NCBI GenBank assembly: GCA_017853575.1
Contig: JAFMJI010000001.1
Coordinates: 248,001-312,000, forward strand
DNA: 64,000 nucleotides
Source: Chitinophagaceae bacterium
GTDB lineage: Bacteria; Bacteroidota; Bacteroidia; Chitinophagales; Chitinophagaceae
Reading direction: 5' to 3'
Positions 27,851 to 37,213 of this stretch are shown piece by piece (position 1 is the first letter of the stretch; the number at the start of each line of letters is the position of its first letter). The translations under genes were made by a program, and so were the position numbers. Below the pieces are notes generated by a model that saw nothing but the letters and a program-made list of their open reading frames with translations, was not told the DNA's origin and searched no databases.

Positions 27851-28465
27851 ATGAACATCTACAATAATTTCAGACTCGACGAGGAGCATGAACCAGCAGA
27901 AAACGGAAACATGATGGAAAACATGTTGTCTGTTGCCAAATTCGATAAAAAATTCATCGAACAACGAAAGGTTTTTCTTTGGGGTGTGGTGGATGATAAA
28001 TCTGCAAAAGACATTACCGCAAGATTGATGTACCTCGACGCAATAGATCCAGGAAAAGAAATCAAATTCTATATTAACTCTCCAGGTGGAGTGGTTACCA
28101 GCGGAATGGTTATCTATGATACCATGCAGATGATTAAATCTCCAGTATCTACTATATGTATGGGGATGGCTGCCTCTATGGGATCAATATTATTGAGCGG
28201 AGGAAAAAAAGGAAAGCGATACATCTACCCTCATGGTGAAGTAATGATCCATCAACCATCTGGTGGTGGGCAAGGAACCTCTGCAGATTTGGAAATCATG
28301 GCAAAACAAATCAGAAAAATCAAAGAGTTGGGTGCAAAAATATTGGCGGAAAACTGCGGACAAACTTTTGATAAAGTGATGAAAGATTTTGATAGAGATT
28401 ATTGGATGAACGCTGATGAGTCTGTTAAATATGGCATTGTAGACGGATTGGTAAAATCGATTTAA
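27851..28465 (+). CDS. clpP: ATP-dependent Clp protease proteolytic subunit (ClpP paralogue 2)
   Basis: The second ClpP, 204 residues, has Ser109 (GMAASMGSI), His134 (MIHQPSGGG) and Asp183 (DFDRDYW). Sequence outside the motifs differs clearly from the upstream copy (IEQRKVFLWGVVDDKSAKD against MMDRIIFLGYPITDEVANI), so this is not a recent duplication. The acidic N-terminus (RLDEEHEPAENGN) also differs, which matters because the N-terminal loops line the entry pore. The two may form mixed or separate tetradecamers. Confidence 0.95.
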   Translation: MNIYNNFRLDEEHEPAENGNMMENMLSVAKFDKKFIEQRKVFLWGVVDDKSAKDITARLMYLDAIDPGKEIKFYINSPGGVVTSGMVIYDTMQMIKSPVSTICMGMAASMGSILLSGGKKGKRYIYPHGEVMIHQPSGGGQGTSADLEIMAKQIRKIKELGAKILAENCGQTFDKVMKDFDRDYWMNADESVKYGIVDGLVKSI

Positions 28466-28486
28466 TTCTGATTTCAAGAAATTCAA

Positions 28487-29749
28487 ATGGCAAAAACCAC
28501 TTTACATTGCTCCTTCTGCGGTAAAAATCGAGATGAAGTAAAAATCTTGATTGCGGGACAGGAAGGTCATATTTGTGAATCGTGTGTTGAACATGCCAAA
28601 GAAATTGTGTTTCAGGAAGTGGAATCCAAAAGAGAAGGAAAATCTGAATATAAATTATCAGTAAAAAAACCCATCGAACTGAAAAAACATCTTGATGAAT
28701 ACGTGATTGGTCAGGATGAAGCAAAGAAAATTTTATCAGTTGCAGTTTATAATCACTATAAAAGACTAAATCAGCCTACTACCAACTTTGGCAAAAACGC
28801 AAAGAGGCAGGATGTGCATGATGAAGTGGAAATTGAAAAAAGCAATGTGATCATGGTTGGGGAAACCGGAACAGGAAAAACATTGCTGGCAAAAACCATC
28901 GCAAAGCTGTTGAATGTTCCATTTGCCATTGTAGATGCAACTGTTTTCACAGAAGCAGGTTATGTGGGAGAAGATGTTGAAAGCATATTGACCAGGCTCC
29001 TTCAGGTATGTAATTATGATGTAACAGCAGCAGAAAGCGGCATCGTATATATAGACGAGATTGATAAGATTGCAAGAAAATCTGACAACCCATCCATCAC
29101 CAGAGATGTGAGTGGAGAAGGGGTGCAACAAGGATTGCTGAAATTGTTAGAGGGAACAGATGTGTTGGTTCCACCTCAGGGAGGAAGAAAACATCCTGAT
29201 CAAAAACTTATAAAAGTAAACACCCAGAATATTTTATTCATTTGCGGCGGTGCATTCGATGGTATTGATAAGGTGATCGCCAGAAGAGTAAACACCAATG
29301 CAATTGGATTCAATGTGAACAAAAATGTGCAGGATGAAATGAAAAACAACTTGCTCAAATTTGTAAATGCACAAGACCTAAAATCATTTGGATTGATCCC
29401 TGAATTGTTGGGAAGACTGCCTGTTGTTACTTATTTGGATCCATTGGATAAATCAACATTAAAGTCGATATTAACCGCACCCAAGAACGCACTCATTAAG
29501 CAATATACCAAGCTGTTTGACCTTGAAGGCATCACACTCCAAATAGAAGAGGAAGTATTGGATTTCATGGTAGAGAAAGCGATGGAGTATAAATTAGGTG
29601 CAAGAGGACTCAGATCGATTTGTGAGAGCATGTTAACAGACGCCATGTTTGAATTGCCTTCATCCAATACAAAACAATTCAATCTCACCCTCGAATACGC
29701 TAGCAAGAAGTTTGAGCATACCAAACTCAACATCCTCAAGGTTGCTTAG
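28487..29749 (+). CDS. clpX: ATP-dependent Clp protease ATP-binding subunit ClpX
   Basis: A hexameric unfoldase of 420 residues. It has an N-terminal zinc-binding domain (CSFCGKN...ICESCVEH), Walker [11 protein letters not shown], Walker [11 protein letters not shown] and the pore/sensor region [11 protein letters not shown] (here [11 protein letters not shown]). The ClpP-docking IGF loop is preserved as AIGFNVN, so it should bind ClpP. It lies 21 bp after the second clpP. The linked clpP-clpP-clpX order means both peptidases are available to one unfoldase. Confidence 0.97.
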   Translation: MAKTTLHCSFCGKNRDEVKILIAGQEGHICESCVEHAKEIVFQEVESKREGKSEYKLSVKKPIELKKHLDEYVIGQDEAKKILSVAVYNHYKRLNQPTTNFGKNAKRQDVHDEVEIEKSNVIMVGETGTGKTLLAKTIAKLLNVPFAIVDATVFTEAGYVGEDVESILTRLLQVCNYDVTAAESGIVYIDEIDKIARKSDNPSITRDVSGEGVQQGLLKLLEGTDVLVPPQGGRKHPDQKLIKVNTQNILFICGGAFDGIDKVIARRVNTNAIGFNVNKNVQDEMKNNLLKFVNAQDLKSFGLIPELLGRLPVVTYLDPLDKSTLKSILTAPKNALIKQYTKLFDLEGITLQIEEEVLDFMVEKAMEYKLGARGLRSICESMLTDAMFELPSSNTKQFNLTLEYASKKFEHTKLNILKVA

Positions 29750-29762
29750 CAAACTTTCGTAA

Positions 29763-30461
29763 TCATTGTGCAAAATCCAAATAGGGTAAAACCCTCATGA
29801 CTTCATCTTTACTTATGCTTCCTATTTTAAAAAGCTCATCCTCGCCGGAAATAAATCCATGCATCTTAATATAAGCCAGTACAGATTTAACGAATACATG
29901 ACTGAGATAAGGATGCTGCCTGAGTTCTGAATAAGAAGCGCGGTTTATAGAAATTTGATGAGGCTTGAAATCAGTTTGAACCTTTATGAGATGTTTGAAT
30001 TTTATAAAATTACTGTCCTGCATCCCATAAATTTCTTTCAGTTGCTCTATCTTATAATAGCCTCCTAGTCTTTCCCGGTACTTTACCATACGCGCAGATA
30101 ATTTTTCTCCGATACCGGGCAATTTTTCAAAATCAATGCTATCTGCTTTGTTTATATCAATGATTTCTACTTTTTTGGCAACAGGATAATTAAATTCTTT
30201 GTACCCGGTATATTCAATTTTGTTCTTTACAGCGAATTGTTTGAAATTCTTAATTTCCTTTTTCTCTCTTTTGATCAAAACATGTTCGAGGCTGTCAATC
30301 TGAACAGCAGTTATGTTCAATGGACGAATCGGATCTGATTCGGTTGAGAAAAAAACAGGTAGAACCCATAACAGGGTTATCAAAGCAGACATGATATAGA
30401 TCCCCAGCCTCTCTTTTCTTGAAAAATAAAGCCAGTCTTTTGCAAACTTTTTCCAAAGCAT
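29763..30461 (-). CDS. Membrane-anchored helix-hairpin-helix protein, ComEA-like
   Basis: One N-terminal membrane helix (GIYIMSALITLLWVLPVFF) is followed by a linker and two HhH units in the last 140 residues: INKADSIDFEKLPGIGEKLSARMVKYRE with the GIGxxxA turn, and INRASYSELRQHPYLSHVFVKSVLAYIK, which is degenerate. The organisation resembles ComEA, a DNA-binding protein that draws DNA through the envelope in competence. No other competence genes are adjacent. It is on the same strand as the hydrolase 54 bp upstream. Confidence 0.82.
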   Translation of the reverse strand: MLWKKFAKDWLYFSRKERLGIYIMSALITLLWVLPVFFSTESDPIRPLNITAVQIDSLEHVLIKREKKEIKNFKQFAVKNKIEYTGYKEFNYPVAKKVEIIDINKADSIDFEKLPGIGEKLSARMVKYRERLGGYYKIEQLKEIYGMQDSNFIKFKHLIKVQTDFKPHQISINRASYSELRQHPYLSHVFVKSVLAYIKMHGFISGEDELFKIGSISKDEVMRVLPYLDFAQ

Positions 30462-30515
30462 GCAACAAATTTCAATGCTCGTTCAAAATATACAACAGGA
30501 AAAACTACAGGAACC

Positions 30516-31292
30516 TCAGGTATTATTCACCTCCAATGTTAACCCATCATATGCAAAAAACATGCCTTTGGGCAATTCGTTCGATACAACTGAATGAAGT
30601 CCCATTTGATGACTAACATGTGTAAAGTAAGTATGTCTTGCATTTAAGATGGATGCCATTTCAATGGCCTCTTGAAGATTAAAATGTGAAAGATGTTTTT
30701 CTTTTCGCAGGGCATTGATCACCAAGGTATCCGTTCCCTCAATAATTTTTTTTGCATTTTCATCGATGGCATTTGCATCGGTGATATATGTAAAGTCACC
30801 TATCCTATACGCAGTAACATCCATGTTCATGTGTCTCACACTGAAAGGCTGAAACATAATATCTCCAACATGAAATGGATCATGGTGAATGGTATGCAGG
30901 TTGATTTCAGGGATTCCAGGATATTTTAATTCTGCAAATGCGTAGTAAAAATCACGTTTTAGTGCAGCGAACGTTTCCTGGTTTGCATAAATAGGGATTG
31001 ATTTTTTGGAGAAAAAATTAAACGCCCGGATATCATCTAGTCCTGCAATATGATCTTTGTGAGAATGGGTGAAAAGTACTGCATCGATGTGTTCAACCTC
31101 TGAGCGAAGCATTTGAGTTCTGAAATCCGGAGTGGTATCAATCACCACCGTTATGGTTTGCGATTTTACCAAAATACTGCTTCTAAGCCTCTTGTCGTGC
31201 TGATTTGTAGATTTGCAGACTTCACATTTGCATGCAATCATGGGTACACCTCCACTGGTGCCGGTTCCTAAAAACTCAATTGTAATAGACAA
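30516..31292 (-). CDS. Metallo-beta-lactamase fold hydrolase, PhnP-like
   Basis: A 258-residue hydrolase with the metal motif THSHKDHIAGLDD and downstream ligands in YITDANAI and HTYFTHVSHQMG. The N-terminus GTGTSGGVPMIACKCEVCKS has the extra cysteine cluster found in PhnP, a phosphodiesterase of 5-phosphoribosyl cyclic phosphate. There are no phosphonate genes here, so the substrate may be another cyclic or nucleotide phosphodiester. It is preceded by a small conserved unknown on the same strand. Confidence 0.85.
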   Translation of the reverse strand: MSITIEFLGTGTSGGVPMIACKCEVCKSTNQHDKRLRSSILVKSQTITVVIDTTPDFRTQMLRSEVEHIDAVLFTHSHKDHIAGLDDIRAFNFFSKKSIPIYANQETFAALKRDFYYAFAELKYPGIPEINLHTIHHDPFHVGDIMFQPFSVRHMNMDVTAYRIGDFTYITDANAIDENAKKIIEGTDTLVINALRKEKHLSHFNLQEAIEMASILNARHTYFTHVSHQMGLHSVVSNELPKGMFFAYDGLTLEVNNT

Positions 31293-31319
31293 AATGTAAA
31301 AAATTGACGATTGTCATAT

Positions 31320-31607
31320 TTAAGCCGCGTGTGAATCAAATTCAGTTTTCGCAGTTACTTCCTCATATATTTTTCTGCTTTCTTCTGTAAGTTGATCAGG
31401 ATTGATCTGGAGGGTTGGTATCAAATCGATCAAGGTATTGATCCTTCCTTCGATTTGTAAAAATTTATTGAGAACAACCACTTTCTTGGATTCAAGGATA
31501 CAGTAACCACTTTGAAAAGTTCCTCTTTCGTACCTCAGAATATAGCCAGCCTCATCAACAATTTTTTCCATCTTTTCCAGCGTAGAAGGAGTGAGTTTCA
31601 ATTTCAT
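31320..31607 (-). CDS. Small conserved-looking protein of unknown function
   Basis: A 95-residue soluble protein without signal peptide or cysteines. It starts MKLKLTPSTLEKMEKIVDEAGY, contains a strand-rich centre (LRYERGTFQSGYCILESKKVVVLNKF; note one Cys there) and ends with an acidic helix. I do not recognise a family. It is 27 bp ahead of the PhnP-like gene and so probably co-transcribed with it, and 103 bp downstream of porX on the same strand. Confidence 0.7.
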   Translation of the reverse strand: MKLKLTPSTLEKMEKIVDEAGYILRYERGTFQSGYCILESKKVVVLNKFLQIEGRINTLIDLIPTLQINPDQLTEESRKIYEEVTAKTEFDSHAA

Positions 31608-31710
31608 GTTCCTCGTTTGTACAAATTTACTAAATGAGGGAGTGTTTCTAAATGCGATCCCTCATAAATTGTAAACATTTTACACCATGAATGTGAATAA
31701 TAAATATTGC

Positions 31711-33267
31711 TTATTTTTTTGTGAGCCGAATAACTGGAACGATCATTTCCTCCATAGAAACACCTCCATGTTGAAAACTGTTTCGATAAAGATTTGCATA
31801 TTGATTGAAATGATTGGGATAACAGAAAAAATCCTGTTTCCCTGCAAAAATAAATGATGAGCTCATGTTGGATTTCGGTAAACCGGCAAGTTCAGGTTCT
31901 TTAAAAGATATCACCTCTTTGAGATCAACATCTAGGTTCTTACCATTTTTGAAACGAAGGTTGGTGGTTGTCTGCCTGTCGGCCACCACCTTCAAAGGAT
32001 GCTTAACTTGAAGACTGCCATGATCAGTGGAAATAACCACTGTGCAATTTTTTTCAGAAAGTTTTTTCAAGAATTGATACAGAGGAGAATGCATAAACCA
32101 TGTTTTGGTTAAGCTTCTATATGAGCGTTCGTCGGCCGCCAATTCTTTGATCATGTCCATTTCATTTCTTGCATGACTGATCATATCAACAAAATTATAA
32201 ACGACAACAGATAGGTCAAAAGACAACATGCCATTGATATTATCTGAAAGTCCTTCTGCCTCTTGAGTAGTATGTATCTTCTGATAATTGCATTTAATAT
32301 CTTCATTTTTGAGTGATGCCAACTGATGCATCAAAAAATCTCTTTCGCTGTTGTTCTTGCCTTCTTCGTCATCATCACGTTTCCATAGTAATGGGAATTT
32401 TTTTTCAATATCTCTGGGAAGCATGCCTGCAAAGAGACTATTTCTACAATAATGAGTTGCGGTTGGTAAAATTGAGAAAAAACAATCTTCCTCTTGGATA
32501 CGAAAGAATTCAGTAACCATTGGTTCAATTGCTTTCCATTGATCTAATCGGAAGTTATCAATGATAATCCAGACCAAGGGGTTTTGCTGGGTTAAATGAG
32601 GTAAAATTTTATGTTTAAAAAATTGATGACTGAGAAGCGGTGCATCATCTACTGAAGCGTTCATCCAAGAAATATAGTTCCGCGAAACAAACTTGAAGAA
32701 AGATTGATTTGCTTCTTTTTTCTGGTTGAGCAAAACTTCTACCATTTCATCGGCGTCACTTTTTTCCATTTCCAATTCCCAAAAAACAAGGCGGTTGTAT
32801 AATTCTTTCCAACTTTGATAGGTAGGGGATTGATCCAACGCATCAAACATTTTCCTAAACTGCTGCTGATAATCTGAAACGATTTTTTCTGTCACCAAAC
32901 GCTTGGTTTCAAGATTTTTTTTCAAGGTCAGTAATACCTGATTCGGATTGACAGGTTTGATGAGATAATCTGTAATCTGGGATCCGATAGCTTCCTCCAT
33001 CAAACTCTCGGTTTCATTTTTTGTCACCAAGACAACAGGGATATGAGGATGTATTTGCTTAATCCGCTGAAGGGTTTCGAGTCCGCTCATTCCTGGCATG
33101 GATTCATCCAACAGGATAAAATCGACCTGATGATTTTTGAGAAATTCAATGGCATCAAAACCATTGGTCATTGTAGTTAATTCATACCCCTTCATTTCCA
33201 GAAACAGCTTATGTGCCTCCAGAATCTCAATTTCATCATCAACCCAAAGTATCCTAGCCAAAGACAT
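31711..33267 (-). CDS. porX: PorX: response regulator with PglZ output domain
   Basis: The 518-residue protein has a receiver domain (residues 1-125; acidic pair Asp10/Asp11, phospho-acceptor Asp54 in LLDESMPGMSG, Lys in LIKPVNP) joined to a PglZ domain of the alkaline-phosphatase superfamily (WIIIDNFRLDQW, TATHYCRNSLFAG, STDHGSLQVKHP). This fusion is the hallmark of PorX, the regulator that with the sensor PorY controls type IX secretion. porY is not nearby. A TonB-like or sigma target is not evident. It is divergent from the HD protein gene across 108 bp. Confidence 0.93.
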   Translation of the reverse strand: MSLARILWVDDEIEILEAHKLFLEMKGYELTTMTNGFDAIEFLKNHQVDFILLDESMPGMSGLETLQRIKQIHPHIPVVLVTKNETESLMEEAIGSQITDYLIKPVNPNQVLLTLKKNLETKRLVTEKIVSDYQQQFRKMFDALDQSPTYQSWKELYNRLVFWELEMEKSDADEMVEVLLNQKKEANQSFFKFVSRNYISWMNASVDDAPLLSHQFFKHKILPHLTQQNPLVWIIIDNFRLDQWKAIEPMVTEFFRIQEEDCFFSILPTATHYCRNSLFAGMLPRDIEKKFPLLWKRDDDEEGKNNSERDFLMHQLASLKNEDIKCNYQKIHTTQEAEGLSDNINGMLSFDLSVVVYNFVDMISHARNEMDMIKELAADERSYRSLTKTWFMHSPLYQFLKKLSEKNCTVVISTDHGSLQVKHPLKVVADRQTTTNLRFKNGKNLDVDLKEVISFKEPELAGLPKSNMSSSFIFAGKQDFFCYPNHFNQYANLYRNSFQHGGVSMEEMIVPVIRLTKK

Positions 33268-33334
33268 GTTGTTGCTTTTGAGAAAAAAACTTCAAACTTA
33301 TCCGATAAAGTTAGCGAATAGCTATGGAGGTAGC

Positions 33335-33342
33335 TACCTTTG
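33335..33342 (+). promoter_or_regulatory. Putative -7 element of the HD phosphohydrolase gene
   Basis: TACCTTTG, followed by CAACACTG, lies 33 bp before ATG 33376 in the porX divergent gap. No -33 TTG at normal spacing is seen. Confidence 0.45.
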
Positions 33343-33375
33343 CAACACTGAATTGAAAAATTAACAATTGACTTC

Positions 33376-34602
33376 ATGGGCTTTAGGAAATTCATCAACG
33401 ACCCGGTACATGGATTTATCACCATCAATGATCCATTGATTTTTGAAATCATTTCACATCCATGGGTTCAGCGGTTAAGGAGAATCAACCAAATGGCCAT
33501 GTCATACCTCGTTTATCCGGGAGCGGTGCATTCCAGGTGGCATCATGCGTTGGGAGCCTATCATTTGATGGGCAACGCCTTGCATGAACTAAAACAAAAA
33601 GGAGTTTTGATCAGCGAAGAAGAAGAACAAGCAGCAAAAATTGCCATCCTTTTACATGATGTCGGTCATGGTCCATTTTCTCATGCACTTGAATCGATTT
33701 TGGTGAAAGACTTGGAACATGAGGCCATTTCATTGATGATCATGCACGCGTTGAATGAGCAGTTTAACGGAAAGCTGCAGATGGCGATTGAAGTTTTCAA
33801 AGGAACCTATCATAAAAAATTCCTGCATCAATTGATCAGTGGGCAGTTGGATGTAGACAGAATGGATTATCTGACCAGAGACAGTTTCTTTTCGGGCGTG
33901 ATTGAAGGCAGTATAGGATGCGATAGGATATTAAAAATGTTGACAGTTCATGAAGGAGCATTGATGATAGAAGAAAAAGGAATTTATTCAATAGAGAATT
34001 TTTTAGTAGCTAGGCGTTTGATGTATTGGCAGGTATATCAACATAAAACGGTGTTGAGTGCAGAGATGACATTGGTCAAAATTCTGGAGAGAGCCATGTG
34101 GTTATTTAATGAGGGAGATCAGTCGATCGCCCAATCCAACGGCATTGGAAATTTACTATTTAATAAAAACGGACAATATGACCAATCATTTTTAGATATG
34201 TTCTGTTCATTGGATGACAGTGATGTAATGAGCGAAATAAAAAGATGGAAAAATCATAACGATAAAGTAATCTCCCATTTATCCAATGCAATTTTGAACA
34301 GAAATCTCTTAAAATTGAGGATTCAAAACGAGCCAATTTCTGAAAAAGAAGTCAGAGAAAAAAGGCAGGAAGTATGCGCCGAGCTTGGATTAAGCATGGA
34401 GGATGCTGAATTCTTGGTGTTCACTGGTGTTGCAGAAAACAGTTTGTACAACCCCCATGATGAAAAAATTAATATCCTCTATAAAGATGGATCGGTGAGG
34501 GATATTTCTCAAGTTGATTCTCCACTTATTCATCAGCATATTTCACAGCCTGTAAAAAAATTTTACATTTCTTGTAACAAAACGCAAAAAAAACAGTCAT
34601 AG
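33376..34602 (+). CDS. HD-domain phosphohydrolase (dGTPase/SAMHD1-like, COG1078)
   Basis: A 408-residue metal-dependent phosphohydrolase. Metal-site motifs are HSRWHHALGAYHLM, LLHDVGHGPFSHALE and DVDRMDYLTRDSFFSG (the HD pair with flanking His and Asp). The start MGFRKFINDPVHGFITI is typical of this family, which includes SAMHD1 relatives acting on dNTPs; the true substrate in bacteria is often unknown. It is followed by lpxD after 54 bp and is divergent from porX. Confidence 0.88.
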   Translation: MGFRKFINDPVHGFITINDPLIFEIISHPWVQRLRRINQMAMSYLVYPGAVHSRWHHALGAYHLMGNALHELKQKGVLISEEEEQAAKIAILLHDVGHGPFSHALESILVKDLEHEAISLMIMHALNEQFNGKLQMAIEVFKGTYHKKFLHQLISGQLDVDRMDYLTRDSFFSGVIEGSIGCDRILKMLTVHEGALMIEEKGIYSIENFLVARRLMYWQVYQHKTVLSAEMTLVKILERAMWLFNEGDQSIAQSNGIGNLLFNKNGQYDQSFLDMFCSLDDSDVMSEIKRWKNHNDKVISHLSNAILNRNLLKLRIQNEPISEKEVREKRQEVCAELGLSMEDAEFLVFTGVAENSLYNPHDEKINILYKDGSVRDISQVDSPLIHQHISQPVKKFYISCNKTQKKQS

Positions 34603-34656
34603 GTTTGCATACCTTCCGAACGACACCTACACGTTCAATCTAAAAGCAACAGACTT

Positions 34657-35715
34657 ATGAAGTTTACTGCACTCCAAATTGCCACTCATATCAGTGGAAA
34701 AATAGAAGGAGATGAAACCATTGTAGTAAATGGTTTCTCTAAAATTGAGGAAGGAAAAGAAGGATACATCAGTTTCCTTGCAAATCCAAAGTATGAAGAT
34801 CACTTGTATTCTACCAACGCATCCATTGTTGTAGTATCCAACATGCTTGAGCTGAAAGAGCCGGTAAAACCTACATTGATAAGAGTTAGTGATCCATATG
34901 CTAGCTTTGCTAAATTGATGCGCCATTACCAACACTTACTTTCAACAAACATGGCAGGTATAGAACAGCCTTCATTTATTCATCCAACAGCTACGATCGG
35001 TAAAGACGTATACATTGCAGCCTTTAGCTACATCGGTGAAAATGCGGTAGTTGGAGACAATGTAAAAGTATACCCACATACATACATTGGCAACTGTGCA
35101 AAAATTGGAAATCATTCCACCATTTTCGCAGGCGTAAAGATTTATCACAATTGTGTAATCGGAAATCATGTATTGATTCATGCAGGATCAGTGATTGGTG
35201 GAGATGGATTTGGATTTGCACCACAAACAGATGGCATCTATAAAAAAGTCCCTCAAATTGGAAATGTTGTAATAGAAGATTTTGTAGAAATTGGGGCCAA
35301 TGTTTGTGTAGACAGAGCAACCATGGGTTCAACCATAATTAGAAAAGGAACTAAACTCGACAACCTTGTTCAAATTGCCCACAATGTTGAAATAGGTGAA
35401 AATACAGTGGTTGCTGCACAGGCAGGCATCAGCGGTAGTACAAAAATAGGAAAGCATGTTACCATTGGCGGGCAGGCAGGAATCGTTGGACATATCCATA
35501 TTGCAGATGGTACCAGAATCAATGGACAGAGCGGCGTTTCCAAAAGTATACGAGAAGAAAATGTTACTGTTACAGGAACTCCGGCTTTTGAATTCAGTGC
35601 TGCCATGAGATCACAAGCCGTGATCAGAAAGTTGCCCGAGCTCGAGAAAAAAATAAAGGAACTGGAAGCTTTATTAGAAATCCTGCTAAAAGAGAAAGAA
35701 GAACTTTCCTCATAA
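34657..35715 (+). CDS. lpxD: UDP-3-O-acylglucosamine N-acyltransferase
   Basis: The third step of lipid A synthesis. The 352 residues have an N-terminal uridine-binding domain ([18 protein letters not shown]), a long hexapeptide left-handed helix ([26 protein letters not shown] onward), the catalytic histidine region [10 protein letters not shown]...IAHNVEIG and a C-terminal helix that is rich in Glu/Lys/Leu. It is the first gene of the lpxD, lpxC-fabZ, lpxA operon. Confidence 0.96.
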   Translation: MKFTALQIATHISGKIEGDETIVVNGFSKIEEGKEGYISFLANPKYEDHLYSTNASIVVVSNMLELKEPVKPTLIRVSDPYASFAKLMRHYQHLLSTNMAGIEQPSFIHPTATIGKDVYIAAFSYIGENAVVGDNVKVYPHTYIGNCAKIGNHSTIFAGVKIYHNCVIGNHVLIHAGSVIGGDGFGFAPQTDGIYKKVPQIGNVVIEDFVEIGANVCVDRATMGSTIIRKGTKLDNLVQIAHNVEIGENTVVAAQAGISGSTKIGKHVTIGGQAGIVGHIHIADGTRINGQSGVSKSIREENVTVTGTPAFEFSAAMRSQAVIRKLPELEKKIKELEALLEILLKEKEELSS

Positions 35716-35765
35716 TTATTGATTTTCAGCAATTTATACCTCAGATTCACCTTAATAAAATGAGT

Positions 35766-35773
35766 TATCTTTG
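35766..35773 (+). promoter_or_regulatory. Putative -7 element of lpxC-fabZ
   Basis: TATCTTTG (exact TAnnTTTG) lies 21 bp before the chosen GTG start, inside the 79-bp lpxD-lpxC gap. An identical box precedes pheT. It may be an internal promoter of the lipid A operon. Confidence 0.45.
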
Positions 35774-35794
35774 CAGCACCAAAAACCTGCAGTC

Positions 35795-37204
35795 GTGAAA
35801 GATTTCAATCCTAACAAGCAGCATACCCTTCAACAAGCCGTTGTCATCTCTGGAACCGGTTTGCATACAGGCGCAGTAGTCAATATGACACTCAACCCTG
35901 CAGATCCAGGGTTTGGCTTTCAATTCAAGAGAACAGATTTAAAAGAAATGCCCATGATCAAGGCAGATTGCGACCTCGTGGTAGATACTACCAGAGGTAC
36001 AACCCTTGAATCGAATGGAGCAAGAATCAGTACCGTAGAACATATTCTAGCCGCATTGGTTGGAATGGGGATTGACAATTGCTTGATAGAAGTGGATGGA
36101 CCAGAAATTCCCATCATGGATGGAAGCGCTAAACAGTTTGTGGAGGAAATAGAAAAAGCAGGCATTCAAGAACAAGCTGAAGTCAAAGAATGGTATACCA
36201 TCGACACCAACATCATTCACTTGGATGAACAAAGAGGAGTTGAGTTAAAAGTTTCTCCTGCGGTCGACTACCGCATCACTGCCCTCATCGATTTTGGAAG
36301 TGATGTGTTGGGAACGCAACATGCTTCATTGAAAAGATTCAGTGATTTTAAAGATCAGATTGCATCCAGCAGAACATTTTGTTTTCTGCATGAATTGGAG
36401 TCACTGCTCACAAACAATCTCATCAAAGGAGGAGACATCAACAATGCAATTGTAGTTGTTGAAAAACCACTTACAGATGACGTAAAGAAAAAACTGAGCA
36501 AGGCATTTAGAAATTCTGATTTTGATGTCAACAGCCAGGGATATTTGAATAACCTTGAATTAAGATATACCAACGAACCTGCAAGACACAAGTTGATGGA
36601 CATTGTTGGCGATCTTGCATTGGTTGGCTTTCCTTTTAAAGGACATATCATTGCTAATCGACCTGGGCACTACTCCAATGTGGAGCTTGCAAAAAAAATC
36701 AAGCAACACATCAAGAAAAACAAAGCCCTAAAAAATATCCCAAGCTACGATCCGAATAAACCTCCGTTGTACAACATACAGGATATTGAAAAAAAGTTGC
36801 CACACAGGTATCCATTCCTGTTGGTTGATAAAATCATTGAGTTGTCTGACAACCACATAGTGGGAGTAAAAAATGTTACGGCCAATGAACAATTCTTCCA
36901 AGGTCATTTTCCTGGAAATCCAATCATGCCGGGTGTTTTGCAGATAGAAGCACTTGCACAAGCTGGTGGCATTCTCGCAATCCATTGCCTTCCACCGGGA
37001 GAATATGACACCTATTTTCTGAAAATAGACAACTGTAAATTCAAAATGAAAGTATTGCCAGGAGATACATTGTTGTTGAAATTAGAACTATTGGGGCCAA
37101 TCAGAAGAGGTATCTGTGAAATGATTGGAACAGTGTTTGTTGGCAATAAAATTGCAGCTGAAGCCACTTTGATGGCACAATTGGTAAAAAGAGAGAACAC
37201 TTAA
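35795..37204 (+). CDS. lpxC/fabZ: Fused LpxC deacetylase / FabZ dehydratase
   Basis: A 469-residue fusion typical of Bacteroidota. LpxC (about residues 1-300) deacetylates UDP-3-O-acyl-GlcNAc with zinc; visible are SGTGLHTGAVV, STVEHILAALVGMG, PIMDGSAKQFVE and RHKLMDIVGDLALVG. FabZ (about 320-469) dehydrates 3-hydroxyacyl-ACP; its active site is RYPFLLVDKI and GHFPGNPIMPGVLQIEALAQ. GTG 35795 (MKDFNPNKQHTLQQ) is preferred to TTG 35771, which lies within the promoter box. Joining the two activities balances lipid A against fatty acid use of the same acyl-ACP pool. Confidence 0.96.
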   Translation: MKDFNPNKQHTLQQAVVISGTGLHTGAVVNMTLNPADPGFGFQFKRTDLKEMPMIKADCDLVVDTTRGTTLESNGARISTVEHILAALVGMGIDNCLIEVDGPEIPIMDGSAKQFVEEIEKAGIQEQAEVKEWYTIDTNIIHLDEQRGVELKVSPAVDYRITALIDFGSDVLGTQHASLKRFSDFKDQIASSRTFCFLHELESLLTNNLIKGGDINNAIVVVEKPLTDDVKKKLSKAFRNSDFDVNSQGYLNNLELRYTNEPARHKLMDIVGDLALVGFPFKGHIIANRPGHYSNVELAKKIKQHIKKNKALKNIPSYDPNKPPLYNIQDIEKKLPHRYPFLLVDKIIELSDNHIVGVKNVTANEQFFQGHFPGNPIMPGVLQIEALAQAGGILAIHCLPPGEYDTYFLKIDNCKFKMKVLPGDTLLLKLELLGPIRRGICEMIGTVFVGNKIAAEATLMAQLVKRENT

Positions 37205-37213
37205 CTGCACTTC

